Assembly (NCBI GenBank): GCA_019638475.1
Contig: JAHBTR010000003.1
Coordinates: 186,001-250,000 of the forward strand
DNA length: 64,000 nucleotides
Reading direction: 5' to 3'
From: Chitinophagaceae bacterium
Lineage (GTDB): Bacteria; Bacteroidota; Bacteroidia; Chitinophagales; Chitinophagaceae
In this document: positions 17,096-26,848 of the stretch, in pieces
Numbering within the stretch: the stretch's first letter is position 1
Layout: each line of letters begins with the position of its first letter
The notes under the pieces: generated by a model
Told to the model about the DNA's origin: nothing
What the model saw: only the letters and a program-made list of their open reading frames with translations
Database searches by the model: none
Program-made: the position numbers and the translations under genes

Positions 17096-18022
17096 ATGAA
17101 AGCCTTAGTATATAAATCTACAGGAAGTTGGTATATTGTAAAAACAACCAATGGCAAACAATTTAATGCCAGAATAAAAGGGGTTTTAAAAATAGATGGT
17201 ATTACTTCAACCAATCCTATTGCAGTTGGCGATGAAGTAATGATTGAACTTGAAAATGACATAGAAAATACTGTTACCATTACTGCTGTGTGTAGTAGAA
17301 GAAATTATGTAGTAAGACAGTCGCCACATAATAAAAGGCAGCACCACATTATTGCTTCTAATTTAGACCAAAGTATATTGTTTGCTACTATTAAAGACCC
17401 TATCACTTCTACTGGTTTTATAGATAGGTTTTTATGCTCTTGCGAAATGTATCATTTACCTGCTATCATTGTTTTTAATAAATCAGATATTTATACAACA
17501 AAAGATAATAATAAGTTTGAAGAAATAAAAGCTATTTATGAAGCTATTGGTTATAAAGTGATTTTGACAAGTATAAAAAATAATGAAGGTATAGAAGCCA
17601 TCAAAACAATATTGCATAATAAAACAACTTTATTAAGTGGGCATAGTGGCGTAGGTAAAACAAGTTTTATCAATGTTGTTTTTCCTAAACTTGATTTAAA
17701 AACACAAGAAGTAAGTGATTGGAGTGGAAAAGGAATGCACACAACAACTTTTGCAGAAATGTTTGATTTGCCTTTTGGTGGTAAAATTATTGATACACCA
17801 GGTATTAGAGAGTTGGGGTTAATAGGTGTTAGTAAACAGGAACTTTCTGGCTATTTCCCTGAAATGAAAGCATTGATAAATGAATGTAAATTTAATAACT
17901 GCATACATATAAATGAACCAAACTGTGCAGTAAAAAAAGCACTACACAATAATACCATTGCTGAAAAAAGGTATATGAGTTATTTGAATATTTTGGAAAC
18001 TATTTCAGATAAAAATTATTAA
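17096..18022 (+). CDS. rsgA: Ribosome small subunit-dependent GTPase RsgA
   Basis: A circularly permuted GTPase that helps late maturation of the 30S ribosomal subunit. From the ATG at 17096 it is 308 residues; a TTG eight codons upstream is less likely. Motif order is the permuted one: G4 NKSD at residues 128-131, then G1 GHSGVGKT at 182-189, then G3 DTPG from 233. An N-terminal OB fold precedes the GTPase, and a C-terminal zinc-binding region with Cys and His residues (NECKFNNCIHINEPNC) follows. Its stop codon overlaps the stop of the convergent small gene by four bases. Confidence 0.95.
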   Translation: MKALVYKSTGSWYIVKTTNGKQFNARIKGVLKIDGITSTNPIAVGDEVMIELENDIENTVTITAVCSRRNYVVRQSPHNKRQHHIIASNLDQSILFATIKDPITSTGFIDRFLCSCEMYHLPAIIVFNKSDIYTTKDNNKFEEIKAIYEAIGYKVILTSIKNNEGIEAIKTILHNKTTLLSGHSGVGKTSFINVVFPKLDLKTQEVSDWSGKGMHTTTFAEMFDLPFGGKIIDTPGIRELGLIGVSKQELSGYFPEMKALINECKFNNCIHINEPNCAVKKALHNNTIAEKRYMSYLNILETISDKNY

Positions 18023-18309
18023 AATACTTTTCTTTCAAGGTATTTGGCAATTTCATCTACAGCACGATTGTTTTTTCTGTTTTGTGCAAAAACAGAAACG
18101 CCATTATAAATATTGTAATGCAAGGTAAGTGGATGACCTTTGTATTTAAAATGCCAATCTACAGTGTCGCTATCATCTACTTTGTTTAAGAATTTTACTC
18201 TTAATTCGTGCAATAGCATATTAATAATATTGTTGAATTTACTGATGCCGCAATTATCATCTATAACTGCTTCTACAGCACCAGATAGGTTGGTTAATTG
18301 GTAGCTCAT
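18019..18309 (-). CDS. Conserved small protein, unknown function
   Basis: A 96-residue soluble protein without signal peptide or membrane segment. It has a helical N-terminal half and a strand-rich C-terminal half (WHFKYKGHPLTLHYNIYNG). I do not recognise a named family. The 3' end overlaps that of rsgA by four bases, a convergent arrangement. The ATG at 18307-18309 is the only reasonable start. Confidence 0.55.
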   Translation of the reverse strand: MSYQLTNLSGAVEAVIDDNCGISKFNNIINMLLHELRVKFLNKVDDSDTVDWHFKYKGHPLTLHYNIYNGVSVFAQNRKNNRAVDEIAKYLERKVF

Positions 18310-18343
18310 ACAAATTGGTTTTTATATTATTGGATAATTTCTT

Positions 18344-18565
18344 TTATCTAAACTTATCAAGTTTATATTTTGGTGCTTTGGGTGTCTTTCCTTTCTTTTT
18401 GCCTTTTCCACCCTCATCTTGCATTAACCTTTCTGCTCCTACATTTTTACCATTGCTGGGACAACCATTTTTATTACCACCACCAAATATATTTCTAAAA
18501 AAGTTACAAGAACTTAATGTTACAGTGATAATTACAGCAAATAAAATGGTTCTTAATATCCTCAT
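18344..18565 (-). CDS. Short lysine-rich lipoprotein
   Basis: A 73-residue protein with a lipoprotein signal peptide (hydrophobic residues 5-18, lipobox LSSC with Cys20). The mature part is short and very basic: a glycine/asparagine-rich stretch followed by KGKKKGKTPKAPKYK. A second cysteine lies in the mature part. No family is recognised. It lies 34 bases upstream of the previous small gene on the same strand and may share its transcript. Confidence 0.5.
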   Translation of the reverse strand: MRILRTILFAVIITVTLSSCNFFRNIFGGGNKNGCPSNGKNVGAERLMQDEGGKGKKKGKTPKAPKYKLDKFR

Positions 18566-18757
18566 TGATTATTTTTTATGCCTTGCTAAGATATATTTAT
18601 TTATTAGTTTCTCAATTAAATATTTTTATATAGCTACATTATATTCTTGCTGTAATGTATATAACGCCCAATTTGTTAGTTTATTTTGTTATTGGTTATT
18701 TCTTGAAGAATTAGTTTTACTTTTTGATAGTATTTATAGTACAATCAGTACAATATT

Positions 18758-19759
18758 CTATAAAAGCTCTACACCTTTGCTTTTCATATAGGCTCTTTCT
18801 TTGTCTGACCAAATACTTACTTGCACTTCTCCTATATGAGATTTTTTGAGTAGAAACATACTTAATCTTGATTGCCCAATTCCTCCACCAACACTTTCAG
18901 GAAGCTCGCCTTCTAAAAGCATTTTATGAAAAGATAAAGATGCTTTGTGTTCATCATTTTTTTCTTTTAATTGATGTGTCAAACTTTGTTTATCTACTCT
19001 TATACCCATTGATGAAATTTCAAAAGCAGACTCTAAAACTGGATTCCAAAATAAAATATCACCATTCAGTCCATAATAATTATCATCATTTTTTGTACTC
19101 CAATCGTCATAATCAGCAGCCCTTAAATCGTGTGGTTCATTGTTAGATAAATTATGCCCAATACCTATTAAAAATACTGCACCATATTCTTTAGTTATGG
19201 CATTTTCTCTTTGCTTTGGTGTAAGTGTAGGATATTTTTGTAATAATTCTTCTGCATGAATAAACTGAATTTTTTCTGGAAGAATAGGTTTATTATCAGG
19301 ATAAAATTGTTGAATAGCATGTTCTGTTTCTACTATTGCTTTGTAAATATTGGTAACAGTATGTTTTAAATATGATAAGTTTCTATCGGCTTTTGTTATG
19401 TGTTTTTCCCAATCCCATTGGTCCACATAAATAGAATGTATATGACTATAATCTTCATCTGGTCTTAAAGCCCTCATATCTGTAAGAATACCTCTACCTT
19501 CTTCTACTTCAAGTTCTTTTAGTCTTACTCTTTTCCATTTAGCTAAAGAGTGAACAATGACAGCACGTTGTTCATTTAAAAATTTTACAGGAAAACTAAC
19601 TGGTCTTTCTACACCATTTAGGTCATCATTGATGCCTGTACCATCTAATACCATTAAGGGAGAGGAAATTTTTGTTAAGTGTAAATAATTGCAAAGAAAC
19701 CTTGTAAAAGTATCTTTTACAATAGTAATAGCAGCTTCTGTTTGTAGTACTTTATTCAT
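18758..19759 (-). CDS. asnA: Aspartate-ammonia ligase AsnA
   Basis: Ammonia-dependent asparagine synthetase: aspartate plus ammonia plus ATP gives asparagine, AMP and diphosphate. At 333 residues it has the normal length and the class II aminoacyl-tRNA-synthetase-like core. Characteristic stretches are LDGTGINDDLNGVERPVSF, SIYVDQWDWEK, and the C-terminal GGGIGQSRLSMFLLKKSHIG motif. It follows the gamma-carbonic-anhydrase-like gene on the same strand after a short gap. Confidence 0.96.
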   Translation of the reverse strand: MNKVLQTEAAITIVKDTFTRFLCNYLHLTKISSPLMVLDGTGINDDLNGVERPVSFPVKFLNEQRAVIVHSLAKWKRVRLKELEVEEGRGILTDMRALRPDEDYSHIHSIYVDQWDWEKHITKADRNLSYLKHTVTNIYKAIVETEHAIQQFYPDNKPILPEKIQFIHAEELLQKYPTLTPKQRENAITKEYGAVFLIGIGHNLSNNEPHDLRAADYDDWSTKNDDNYYGLNGDILFWNPVLESAFEISSMGIRVDKQSLTHQLKEKNDEHKASLSFHKMLLEGELPESVGGGIGQSRLSMFLLKKSHIGEVQVSIWSDKERAYMKSKGVELL

Positions 19760-19776
19760 ATATATTTTTTTAGGGT

Positions 19777-20310
19777 TTATTGATTTGCTTCATTAATATC
19801 ATTGAACCAAGAAGCATATTTAATATAATTATTGGCTATTCTATTTATTTCGCCACTAATTAATTCTTGAGAAATTTCTTTTACTTTTTTTGCAGGTACA
19901 CCAGCATAAATACTTCCTTCTTCTACAATAGTTCCTTCTAACACTACTGCTCCTGCTGCTACAATACTATTGCTGTGTACAATACATTTATCCATTACTA
20001 TTGCACCCATACCTATTAAAACATTATCATGTATAGTGCAGCCATGCACAATAGCATTATGACCTATAGAAACATTGTTGCCAATATTGGTAGGATTTTT
20101 TTGATAAGTACAATGTATTACAGCACCATCTTGCACATTTACTTTATTGCCCATTTTTATATAATGCACATCGCCTCTTATTACTGCATTAAACCATACA
20201 CTACATTCATTGCCCATCATAACTTCTCCTACAATAGTAGCATTGGGTGCTATAAAACAGTTTTCGCCCATTTGAGGTTTTTTATCTAATACAGAAACTA
20301 TAAGTGCCAT
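19777..20310 (-). CDS. Gamma-carbonic-anhydrase-like hexapeptide-repeat protein
   Basis: A left-handed beta-helix protein of about 177 residues built from hexapeptide repeats ([IV]-x-x-x-x-x units visible from GENCFIAPNATIVGEV onward). Histidines at the positions of the gamma-class zinc site are present (GAVIHCTY, then IGHNAIVHG), as in YrdA/PaaY/CaiE relatives. The C-terminal KYASWFNDI helix is typical. A TTG 15 bases upstream is possible, but the ATG at 20308-20310 gives MALIVSVLDKKP, the usual start. Catalytic carbonic anhydrase activity is not certain. It lies between comB and asnA in one run of minus-strand genes. Confidence 0.85.
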   Translation of the reverse strand: MALIVSVLDKKPQMGENCFIAPNATIVGEVMMGNECSVWFNAVIRGDVHYIKMGNKVNVQDGAVIHCTYQKNPTNIGNNVSIGHNAIVHGCTIHDNVLIGMGAIVMDKCIVHSNSIVAAGAVVLEGTIVEEGSIYAGVPAKKVKEISQELISGEINRIANNYIKYASWFNDINEANQ

Positions 20311-20328
20311 AAATTTTTTTATCAATAA

Positions 20329-21057
20329 TTAATTATTTGCAGCAATTAAACTACCATTTTTATACAATGGTAATACATCTGCTACATTTTCTGTAACACA
20401 ATATTCTAAATCTTTTTCTAAACCATATTGGCTAAGCCTATGCCAATGTGTGGTTAATCTGGCAAAAGCATACATATCTTTTTTATGGTGTGTGTACATT
20501 TGTTCTGCCATTAAACTACTATCGCAATGAATGGTAAAATATTTTTTTATTTGATGAATAATAGCACCTGCAAATAAAGTATCTTCTAAGTTTACTCTAT
20601 TTTTCCATGCACTGCACCCAAGAAACACCTGTTTATTTTGCTTTGAAAGAAAATGACAAACAGCATTTAAGTTAGGAAAAGAGCCTGTAATAATTTCATC
20701 TGCACCATTATTTAATGCCATGTGCAATAGTTTAGTACCATTGGTTGTAGTAAGTACCAATGTTTTTCCTGCTATAATATTTTTTGGATATTCAGCAGGG
20801 CTATTGCCAAATTGTAATCCTTCAATAATTTTTCCATCTCTTTCTCCTGCTGTAATACTGTTAGGTGTTTGTTTGCCAATGGCAATACATTTTTCTACAG
20901 AATCTACAGGTATTATTTTTTCTGCACCATTGTATAAAGCTGTTGCAATAGTTGAGGTTGCTCTAAAAACATCTATGATAACAACAACACTATTTTTAAT
21001 ATTGTATAAGTGCAATAATTCTGGAGAGAGAATAGTGTACAGAGAGGGCTTGTTCAT
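20329..21057 (-). CDS. ComB family 2-phosphosulfolactate phosphatase-like protein
   Basis: A 242-residue protein of the ComB family (Mg-dependent phosphatase of coenzyme M biosynthesis in archaea). Family hallmarks are VVVIIDVFRATSTIATAL near the N-terminus, AGERDGK, a TTNGT segment, and a CSAWKNRVNLEDTLFAG segment. Coenzyme M is not expected in Bacteroidota, so the substrate here is probably different. The ATG at 21055-21057 is clear. It sits between rlpA and the hexapeptide-repeat gene on the minus strand. Confidence 0.85.
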   Translation of the reverse strand: MNKPSLYTILSPELLHLYNIKNSVVVIIDVFRATSTIATALYNGAEKIIPVDSVEKCIAIGKQTPNSITAGERDGKIIEGLQFGNSPAEYPKNIIAGKTLVLTTTNGTKLLHMALNNGADEIITGSFPNLNAVCHFLSKQNKQVFLGCSAWKNRVNLEDTLFAGAIIHQIKKYFTIHCDSSLMAEQMYTHHKKDMYAFARLTTHWHRLSQYGLEKDLEYCVTENVADVLPLYKNGSLIAANN

Positions 21058-21077
21058 TTTGCAAATATATTGTTCGG

Positions 21078-21440
21078 CTATTTGTTCTTTTTTTTGTATT
21101 TTATTTTTACTTTGGCTACACCAGATTTTAATATTCCTAATTCTTTTGCAGCAGCTTTGCTTAAATCAATAATTCTTCCTGCTACAAAGGGTCCTCTATC
21201 ATTTATTCTAACATTAACAGTTTTATTATTTTGCAAGTTGGTTACTTTTACTTTAGTGCCAAAAGGCAATTTTTTATGGGCTGCTGTATATTCATTTGGT
21301 TGATATTTTTCTCCATTAGCAGTTTTTCTACCAGCAAATTTATCTGCATAATAAGAGGCTTTACCTGTTTTGGTAACATATTTACCACAACTTGTAAGCA
21401 CAAAAGCAACTAAAAGAAAAAATAAGGTACTTTTTTTCAT
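21078..21440 (-). CDS. RlpA-like septal ring lipoprotein (DPBB domain)
   Basis: A 120-residue lipoprotein: signal peptide with lipobox LTSC (Cys18), then one double-psi beta-barrel domain from about residue 27. The barrel carries [30 protein letters not shown] and RINDRGPF with the conserved catalytic Asp, followed by [14 protein letters not shown]. It is shorter than proteobacterial RlpA because the SPOR domain is absent. RlpA proteins are lytic transglycosylases acting on denuded glycans; activity here is inferred from the intact RGPF region. Confidence 0.88.
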   Translation of the reverse strand: MKKSTLFFLLVAFVLTSCGKYVTKTGKASYYADKFAGRKTANGEKYQPNEYTAAHKKLPFGTKVKVTNLQNNKTVNVRINDRGPFVAGRIIDLSKAAAKELGILKSGVAKVKIKYKKKNK

Positions 21441-21529
21441 GTTGCAAAATTATTGTATTTATGCTTACCAATAAATTTTAGTGCAAAACAAACAATCTAA
21501 CTTAAACCTATCTTCGCAGCCATTATTAT

Positions 21530-22273
21530 ATGAAAAAATTTGCACACGATACTATTGTGCCTAATAAACAAAGTGAATTAAATAAAAAGCAACAGATAGC
21601 TGCTATGTTTAATAATATTGCTTTTAGGTACGATTTTTTGAATCGTTTTTTAAGTTTGGGTATTGATATAAGTTGGCGAAAAAAAGCCATTAATCAATTA
21701 AAAGATATAAACCCTCAGTATGTATTAGATGTTGCAACAGGCACAGCAGATATGCCATTGCTTTTATACAAAAAATTACATACTCCTGCCATTGTTGGTA
21801 TAGATATAAGTAAAGATATGTTGGCTATTGGTAAAAGTAAAATTGAGAAAAATAAATTACAACAATATATACAACTACAAGAAGGAGATAGTGAAAAAAT
21901 AAATTTTTCAGATAATACTTTTGATGCAGTAACAGTAGCTTTTGGTGTAAGAAATTTTGAACACTTAGAACTTGGGTTACAAGAAATATATCGGGTATTA
22001 AAAATGAATGGAAAATTGGTTGTTTTAGAATTTTCTCAGCCCAAGAAAACCATGTTTAGTGGCTTGTACAAGTTATATATGAATAGTATTGCACCTAATT
22101 TTGGTAAATATTTCACAAAAAACAAAGAAGCATACCAATACTTACATAGCTCTATACAAGCATTTCCAGAGGGAAACGTATTTTTGGGTATTATGGAAAA
22201 TGTTGGATTTAAAAATGTTTATTTAAAAAAATTGAGTTTAGGAATATGTACAATTTATTGCGGAACAAAATAA
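21530..22273 (+). CDS. ubiE: Demethylmenaquinone methyltransferase (UbiE/MenG)
   Basis: A 247-residue SAM-dependent C-methyltransferase for the last step of menaquinone synthesis. The FNNIAFRYDFLNRFLSLGID segment near residues 28-47, the SAM motif VLDVATGTADM, VTVAFGVRNFE and VLEFSQPKK are diagnostic. Menaquinone rather than ubiquinone is expected in Bacteroidota. Its 3' end overlaps the next gene by 28 bases, so the two are translationally coupled. TATCTTCG at 21509-21516 could be a variant -7 promoter element. Confidence 0.95.
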   Translation: MKKFAHDTIVPNKQSELNKKQQIAAMFNNIAFRYDFLNRFLSLGIDISWRKKAINQLKDINPQYVLDVATGTADMPLLLYKKLHTPAIVGIDISKDMLAIGKSKIEKNKLQQYIQLQEGDSEKINFSDNTFDAVTVAFGVRNFEHLELGLQEIYRVLKMNGKLVVLEFSQPKKTMFSGLYKLYMNSIAPNFGKYFTKNKEAYQYLHSSIQAFPEGNVFLGIMENVGFKNVYLKKLSLGICTIYCGTK

Positions 22274-22956
22274 TTTTTATTCTTATCAGCATTGTTGGGG
22301 TTAATTCTGTTCATGCACAATATGTAGAACTAAACAGACCTGACAGAGATGAGAAGCCATATTATTTTGGTATTACACTTGCTTATAATAACAGCTATTT
22401 AGCAGCAACAAAACATAGAAAATTTAATACTGATGATAGCATCATGTCTGTACAGCCAGGTGCAAGTGGAGGTGTTGCATTAGGATTATTGGGCACTTTA
22501 AAATTAAATTATTGTTGGGAGTTTAGGTTTAATCCACAATTGGTTATTGGCGGCTCTAAATATTTTGTATATCAAACTAATTATCCTTTAAGAGAAGAAA
22601 AGAAAACATTGCCATCAACTATTATTAGTTTTCCTTTTCAGTTTAAATTAAATTCGGACAGAATAAATAATTTCAGAACGTATGCTTTAATAGGGGCTAA
22701 GTTTGATTTAGATTTAGCAAGCAACTCTACTGCACGTAATGCAGATGATTTGGTAAAATTGAAAAAAAATGATTTTGCTTTAGAAGCAGGTATTGGGTTT
22801 AATTTCTTTCTTCCATTTGTAACGCTTAGTCCAGAAATTAAATTTAGTTATGGTTTAAGCAATATTCATAGTAGAGACCCCTCATTAAAGTATTCTAATA
22901 TTTTTGATAAAATTCAATCTCGTATGATTACTTTTTCTCTTCATTTAGAAGATTAA
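22246..22956 (+). CDS. porT: PorT-family outer membrane protein
   Basis: A 236-residue secreted protein with a signal peptide ending near VHA-QYVE (about residue 25) and a predicted outer-membrane beta-barrel: alternating strands, FNFFLPF and a C-terminal ITFSLHLED. The sequence around ELNRPDRDEKPYYFGITLA and the position directly after ubiE are typical of PorT, a component of the type IX secretion/gliding machinery in Bacteroidota. Overlap with ubiE supports cotranscription. No other type IX genes are in the window. Confidence 0.82.
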   Translation: MYNLLRNKIIFILISIVGVNSVHAQYVELNRPDRDEKPYYFGITLAYNNSYLAATKHRKFNTDDSIMSVQPGASGGVALGLLGTLKLNYCWEFRFNPQLVIGGSKYFVYQTNYPLREEKKTLPSTIISFPFQFKLNSDRINNFRTYALIGAKFDLDLASNSTARNADDLVKLKKNDFALEAGIGFNFFLPFVTLSPEIKFSYGLSNIHSRDPSLKYSNIFDKIQSRMITFSLHLED

Positions 22957-22995
22957 AATATTGATACATTTTCAGCCTTAATAAAAATAACAACT

Positions 22996-23148
22996 ATGAA
23001 AGAATTAATAGAAAAGTTAGCAAAAGAAGCCAATCTTTCTCCAGAACAAGCAGCCAAAGCTATTGAAACTATTGCAGCATTTGTAAAAGAAAAATTTCCT
23101 ATGCTAAGTGGTGCTGTAGATAGTATTTTTGGCTCTAACGAAGAATAG
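22996..23148 (+). CDS. 50-residue helical protein
   Basis: A short reading frame with a clear ATG at 22996 and TAG at 23146-23148. The product starts MKELIEKLAKEANLSPEQAA and ends FGSNEE. It is strongly amphipathic-helical, with the LSPEQAAKAIE and FVKEKFP pattern of small DUF2267-like proteins common in Bacteroidota. It follows porT by 39 bases on the same strand, and its stop codon abuts the stop of the convergent gene. Codon pattern and composition look protein-coding. Function is unknown. Confidence 0.7.
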   Translation: MKELIEKLAKEANLSPEQAAKAIETIAAFVKEKFPMLSGAVDSIFGSNEE

Positions 23149-24243
23149 TTATTGCTTTAATGAATGTAGTAATTTTCGTTTGTATAATTTATCTATTAAC
23201 CAAAAGATGAATAGATAAAGAATGAACATAACTGGAAAAAAGAAAATTAAAGCATACATAAAAAAATAGCCATGATGTTTACCAGCATTTATACCAATGG
23301 CTGTATCTATTAAATCATAAGAATTTACATAAACAATTACTGTAAGCATAGGAACTAAAAGACAGCCTATGAATACAGCTAAAGAATATTTTTTGTTAAG
23401 ATTACTTCTTCTATAACGAAGGGTAAAATATAGATGAATAGCTATTAATAAAATGAATGCTATAATAGCTAAACCAAATGGCTCTATAGCTATTAAAGTT
23501 GTAGCAAGTTTACTAACTTCTGGCGTATAATTAATGATAAAATCTTCGTTGGGTAGCTTATCAAATGTCCATGTATTAATATTTTTTATTTCGTTTTCGT
23601 TTGGTTGTCCAAGGTTGGTATTAATTTTTTTTAATGCTCCAGCTTGTTCTATTGTTATAGTAAGACCTCTAAAAGATTTCCAATATTTTGCAGGAGTAAG
23701 AGAATATCTAAAACTGTATTGAGTAATCCAATCAGATACATTTGACCAAGCATTTGCTATATATTCTACCTTAACTGTGTGTGTTCCTTTGCTTATATCA
23801 GTTTTAAAATATTTTAAATCTTGAATGTTATAGTGCATGTTATTATTTTCTTTCCAGCTAATGCTAAACTCTTCTGCTTCTTTTGTAAAATATGAAGGAA
23901 AATTTGTTGATAATGTATTATCAAGATGCTCATATACATTAAAAACTTCTATGCTTTCATTGTCTAACCAAATTTTAAAACTATCTCTATAATCTTTAGC
24001 ATAAAATAACAAAGGAATTTGTGCACCAGCAGTATCTACTTGTATATGATACTCTACAATGTACTTAGCAGTTGTAAAATGATTGTCAATTTTTACATAA
24101 ATATTTTCAGATACAATATGTATATTTTTACTTGTTATTGCTGTGGCAGTGCTTGTACCCTCTCTAATAGGAGATGCCATATTTGAAAGGGTAAGTTGCC
24201 CTATAATAAGCAGCAGACAAATTATTTTAAATGTAGATTTCAT
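23149..24243 (-). CDS. Exported membrane-anchored protein, unknown function
   Basis: A 364-residue protein with an N-terminal signal peptide (residues 1-23), an extracytoplasmic beta-rich domain to about residue 245, and three C-terminal transmembrane helices (about 252-273, 284-308 and 326-352), ending in a basic tail. I do not recognise the domain; aromatic motifs such as YWKSFRGLTITIEQ suggest a structured periplasmic module. It is convergent with the ubiE-porT group and shares no gap with the 50-residue gene. Confidence 0.6.
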   Translation of the reverse strand: MKSTFKIICLLLIIGQLTLSNMASPIREGTSTATAITSKNIHIVSENIYVKIDNHFTTAKYIVEYHIQVDTAGAQIPLLFYAKDYRDSFKIWLDNESIEVFNVYEHLDNTLSTNFPSYFTKEAEEFSISWKENNNMHYNIQDLKYFKTDISKGTHTVKVEYIANAWSNVSDWITQYSFRYSLTPAKYWKSFRGLTITIEQAGALKKINTNLGQPNENEIKNINTWTFDKLPNEDFIINYTPEVSKLATTLIAIEPFGLAIIAFILLIAIHLYFTLRYRRSNLNKKYSLAVFIGCLLVPMLTVIVYVNSYDLIDTAIGINAGKHHGYFFMYALIFFFPVMFILYLFIFWLIDKLYKRKLLHSLKQ

Positions 24244-24440
24244 AACATTTTTATTTGATGTAGTTAATACTTATTGTAGCATTATTTGTATAGATGCAAT
24301 TTGTACCAATTTTTCATTAAAGGCTACTAAATTGTATAATAATTTTAAAAGAAAGAGATATAAAATTTTTTCTTAGAATTATTGCTCAACTGTTGGGGAA
24401 AGCGTTTTGCTTATGTTGTTTTAGAATTGCTGATGTGCTT

Positions 24441-25128
24441 TTAATTTTTTATAAATGTACCAAAGCCTGAAAGTTTATTGTTTTCGTAAATTTCAACAAA
24501 TTGAGAAAATTGAATGTAGCCGTATTTGTATGGGTCAGAAGCCAATTCATTGTAATGTTTGGTAATATACTCTTTGTAGTTTTCATTTGCTGGAACTGGA
24601 TTTTTCAAACGTTTAAGTATTTCTTTGGCATATTTGTAGCATTTTTTTAATATTCTTTTCTGCCCGTTTGCTTTCCAATATACAATACCAATTTCGTTAG
24701 CATAATATTCACTATCATATTGGGTGTCAAATTTTTTGCCTGTTTTTGAAGCAAATGCGTGCCCTAATTCATGTGCTAAGTAAAAGCCATTAAAAAATAT
24801 ACCAAAAACTTTTTTGCCTTCATCTTCTCCGTTTGCTATTTCTGTAAAAAAATCTTTTTGTTGTGGAATAACTTAATCCCAAAATGGAAGATTGACAACA
24901 TTATTTTTTGGACTGTAAAAAATTAAATAAGGTTTCGTGTTTTTAATAGCTTTGGTATCAATGTCAATTTGGGGATTTATTGTTTTTATTTTTGTTGCAA
25001 ATTCTTGGATAATTTTGTTGGCATCATTTACAAAAAGCATTGAATCAGAATAAGTTTCAAACCATTTGTTTTGTGCCGTTGGATTGAAAGTAAGCCAGTA
25101 AGGTTAGCATTATAATTATTCTTTTCAT
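24441..25128 (-). pseudogene. Decayed HExxH protein gene with signal peptide
   Basis: Reading the minus strand from ATG at 25126-25128 gives a signal-peptide start (MKRIIIMLTLLAYF). Near 25086 the coding frame shifts by one base to NPTAQNKWFETYSDSM and continues to a TAA at 24873-24875 after LPFWD. It then resumes in the same frame as VIPQQKDFF and runs to a natural stop at 24441 (GFGTFIKN). After the internal stop it has LAHELGHAFAS, an HExxH zinc-metalloprotease-like motif, and ANEIGIVYW as a possible third-ligand helix. One frameshift plus one stop make it a pseudogene unless they are sequencing errors. Protein family beyond HExxH is not recognised. Confidence 0.75.
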
Positions 25129-25282
25129 TACAATTTGTTACTTAGTTAATATTCAGTTCTATTAGTATTGGCACTAACTCTCAAATATAAATACTTTTTC
25201 AAAGCTAAAATTATACTTTGTTGGCTTTCGTTTCCACTAACGAAAAGCAGTTATGTTTTTTATCTTTATTAATTCAGACAAT

Positions 25283-26848
25283 CTATCTTGCTACATTTAC
25301 TGCTCTTTTTTCTCGTATTACTGTTACTTTAATTTGACCTGGGTAAGTCATTTCTGTCTGAATTTTTTGGGCAATTTCAAAGCTAAGTTTATCACTATCG
25401 CTATCAGTTACTTTTTCAGCTTCTACAATTACGCGTAATTCTCTACCAGCTTGTATAGCATAAGCTTTCTCTACACCTTGATAATTGAGAGCTAAATTTT
25501 CAAGGTCTTTAATACGTTGAATATATTGCTGCATTATTTCTCTTCTTGCACCTGGTCTTGCACCACTTATAGCATCACATGCTTGTATAATTGGAGAAAT
25601 AACATATTGCATTTCTATTTCATCATGGTGTGCTCCAATAGCATTTACAACAGCAGGATTTTCGCCATATTTTTCGGCTAATTTTGCACCCAATAAAGCA
25701 TGACTTAATTCTGTTTCTTCATCAGGCACTTTACCAATATCATGCAATAAACCAGCTCTTTTTGCTAACTTAGGATTTAAGCCTAATTCAGCAGCCATAA
25801 TACCACAAAGATTGGCTGTTTCTCTACTATGCATTAATAAATTTTGACCATAAGAACTACGAAAACGCATTTTGCCAACTATGCGTACCAACTCTTTATG
25901 TAAACCATGAATACCTAATTCAATAACTGTTCTTTCGCCTATTTCAATAATTTGTTCTTCTAATTGTTTACGGGTTTTTTCAACTACTTCTTCAATACGT
26001 GCAGGGTGAATACGTCCATCTGCCACCAAGCGTTGTAAACTTAAACGAGCAATTTCTCTTCTTAATGGGTCAAAGCAAGAAAGTACCACAGCTTCTGGTG
26101 TATCATCTACAATTAAATCTACACCTGTAGCAGCTTCTATGGCTCTTATATTTCTTCCTTCCCTGCCTATTATTTGCCCTTTTATTTCATCACTTTCTAA
26201 TTGAAATACTGTTACAGTATTTTCTATAGTTTGTTCTGCTGCTGTACGTTGAATACTTTGAATAACTATTTTACGAGCTTCTTTATTGGCTTTTTGTTTA
26301 GCCTCTTCAATAATTTCTTGTTGTACTGCTAAGGCTTGTGTTTGAGCTTCATTTTTTAGGCTTTCTACTAATTGTGCTTTGGCTTCATCTGCACTTAGTC
26401 CAGCTATTTTTTCTAATCTGCGAATATGTTCTTCTTGGTGTTTTTCAAGCTCTGTACGCTTAACATTGACAATTTCAATTTGCCTATTTAAGGTTGTTTT
26501 AATAGCATCATTCTCTTTGATTTGCTTATCAAAAGTTGATTCTTTTTGATTAAGTGATACCTCTTTTTGCTTTACCCTATTTTCGGCATCATTCAATTTT
26601 TTGTTACGTTCCAGAACTTCTTTATCGTGCTGAGATTTTAATTGTACAAATTTTTCTTTGGCTTCAAGTTCTTTTTCCTTTCTTATATTTTCAGACTTTA
26701 ATTCTGCTTCTCTTATAATTGTTTGTGCTTGTAATTCTGCTTCTTCTATTTGTTTTTTAGTGTTTTTGGCAAAAAATATTTTACCCATCAATATTCCAGC
26801 AATTATACATACAACCCCAGTTATAATAATTATTATTAACGAATCCAT
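25283..26848 (-). CDS. rny: Ribonuclease Y
   Basis: A membrane-anchored endoribonuclease that starts mRNA decay. The 521-residue protein has the full layout: an N-terminal transmembrane helix (residues 3-25), a long coiled coil to about 200, a KH domain with [13 protein letters not shown] and a [11 protein letters not shown] segment, and an HD domain with the metal motif [12 protein letters not shown] and LIGAHHDE-like residues, followed by the C-terminal [10 protein letters not shown]. Length is normal. The ATG at 26846-26848 is clear. It is a single gene next to the decayed gene downstream. Confidence 0.96.
   Translation of the reverse strand: MDSLIIIIITGVVCIIAGILMGKIFFAKNTKKQIEEAELQAQTIIREAELKSENIRKEKELEAKEKFVQLKSQHDKEVLERNKKLNDAENRVKQKEVSLNQKESTFDKQIKENDAIKTTLNRQIEIVNVKRTELEKHQEEHIRRLEKIAGLSADEAKAQLVESLKNEAQTQALAVQQEIIEEAKQKANKEARKIVIQSIQRTAAEQTIENTVTVFQLESDEIKGQIIGREGRNIRAIEAATGVDLIVDDTPEAVVLSCFDPLRREIARLSLQRLVADGRIHPARIEEVVEKTRKQLEEQIIEIGERTVIELGIHGLHKELVRIVGKMRFRSSYGQNLLMHSRETANLCGIMAAELGLNPKLAKRAGLLHDIGKVPDEETELSHALLGAKLAEKYGENPAVVNAIGAHHDEIEMQYVISPIIQACDAISGARPGARREIMQQYIQRIKDLENLALNYQGVEKAYAIQAGRELRVIVEAEKVTDSDSDKLSFEIAQKIQTEMTYPGQIKVTVIREKRAVNVAR

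Noticed and set aside
18315..18791. 158-codon plus-strand open frame opposite the small lipoprotein gene
   Set aside because: It is the complement of two minus-strand genes and an AT-rich gap. The product is an unstructured Phe/Leu/Ser string, typical of antisense frames in low-GC DNA.
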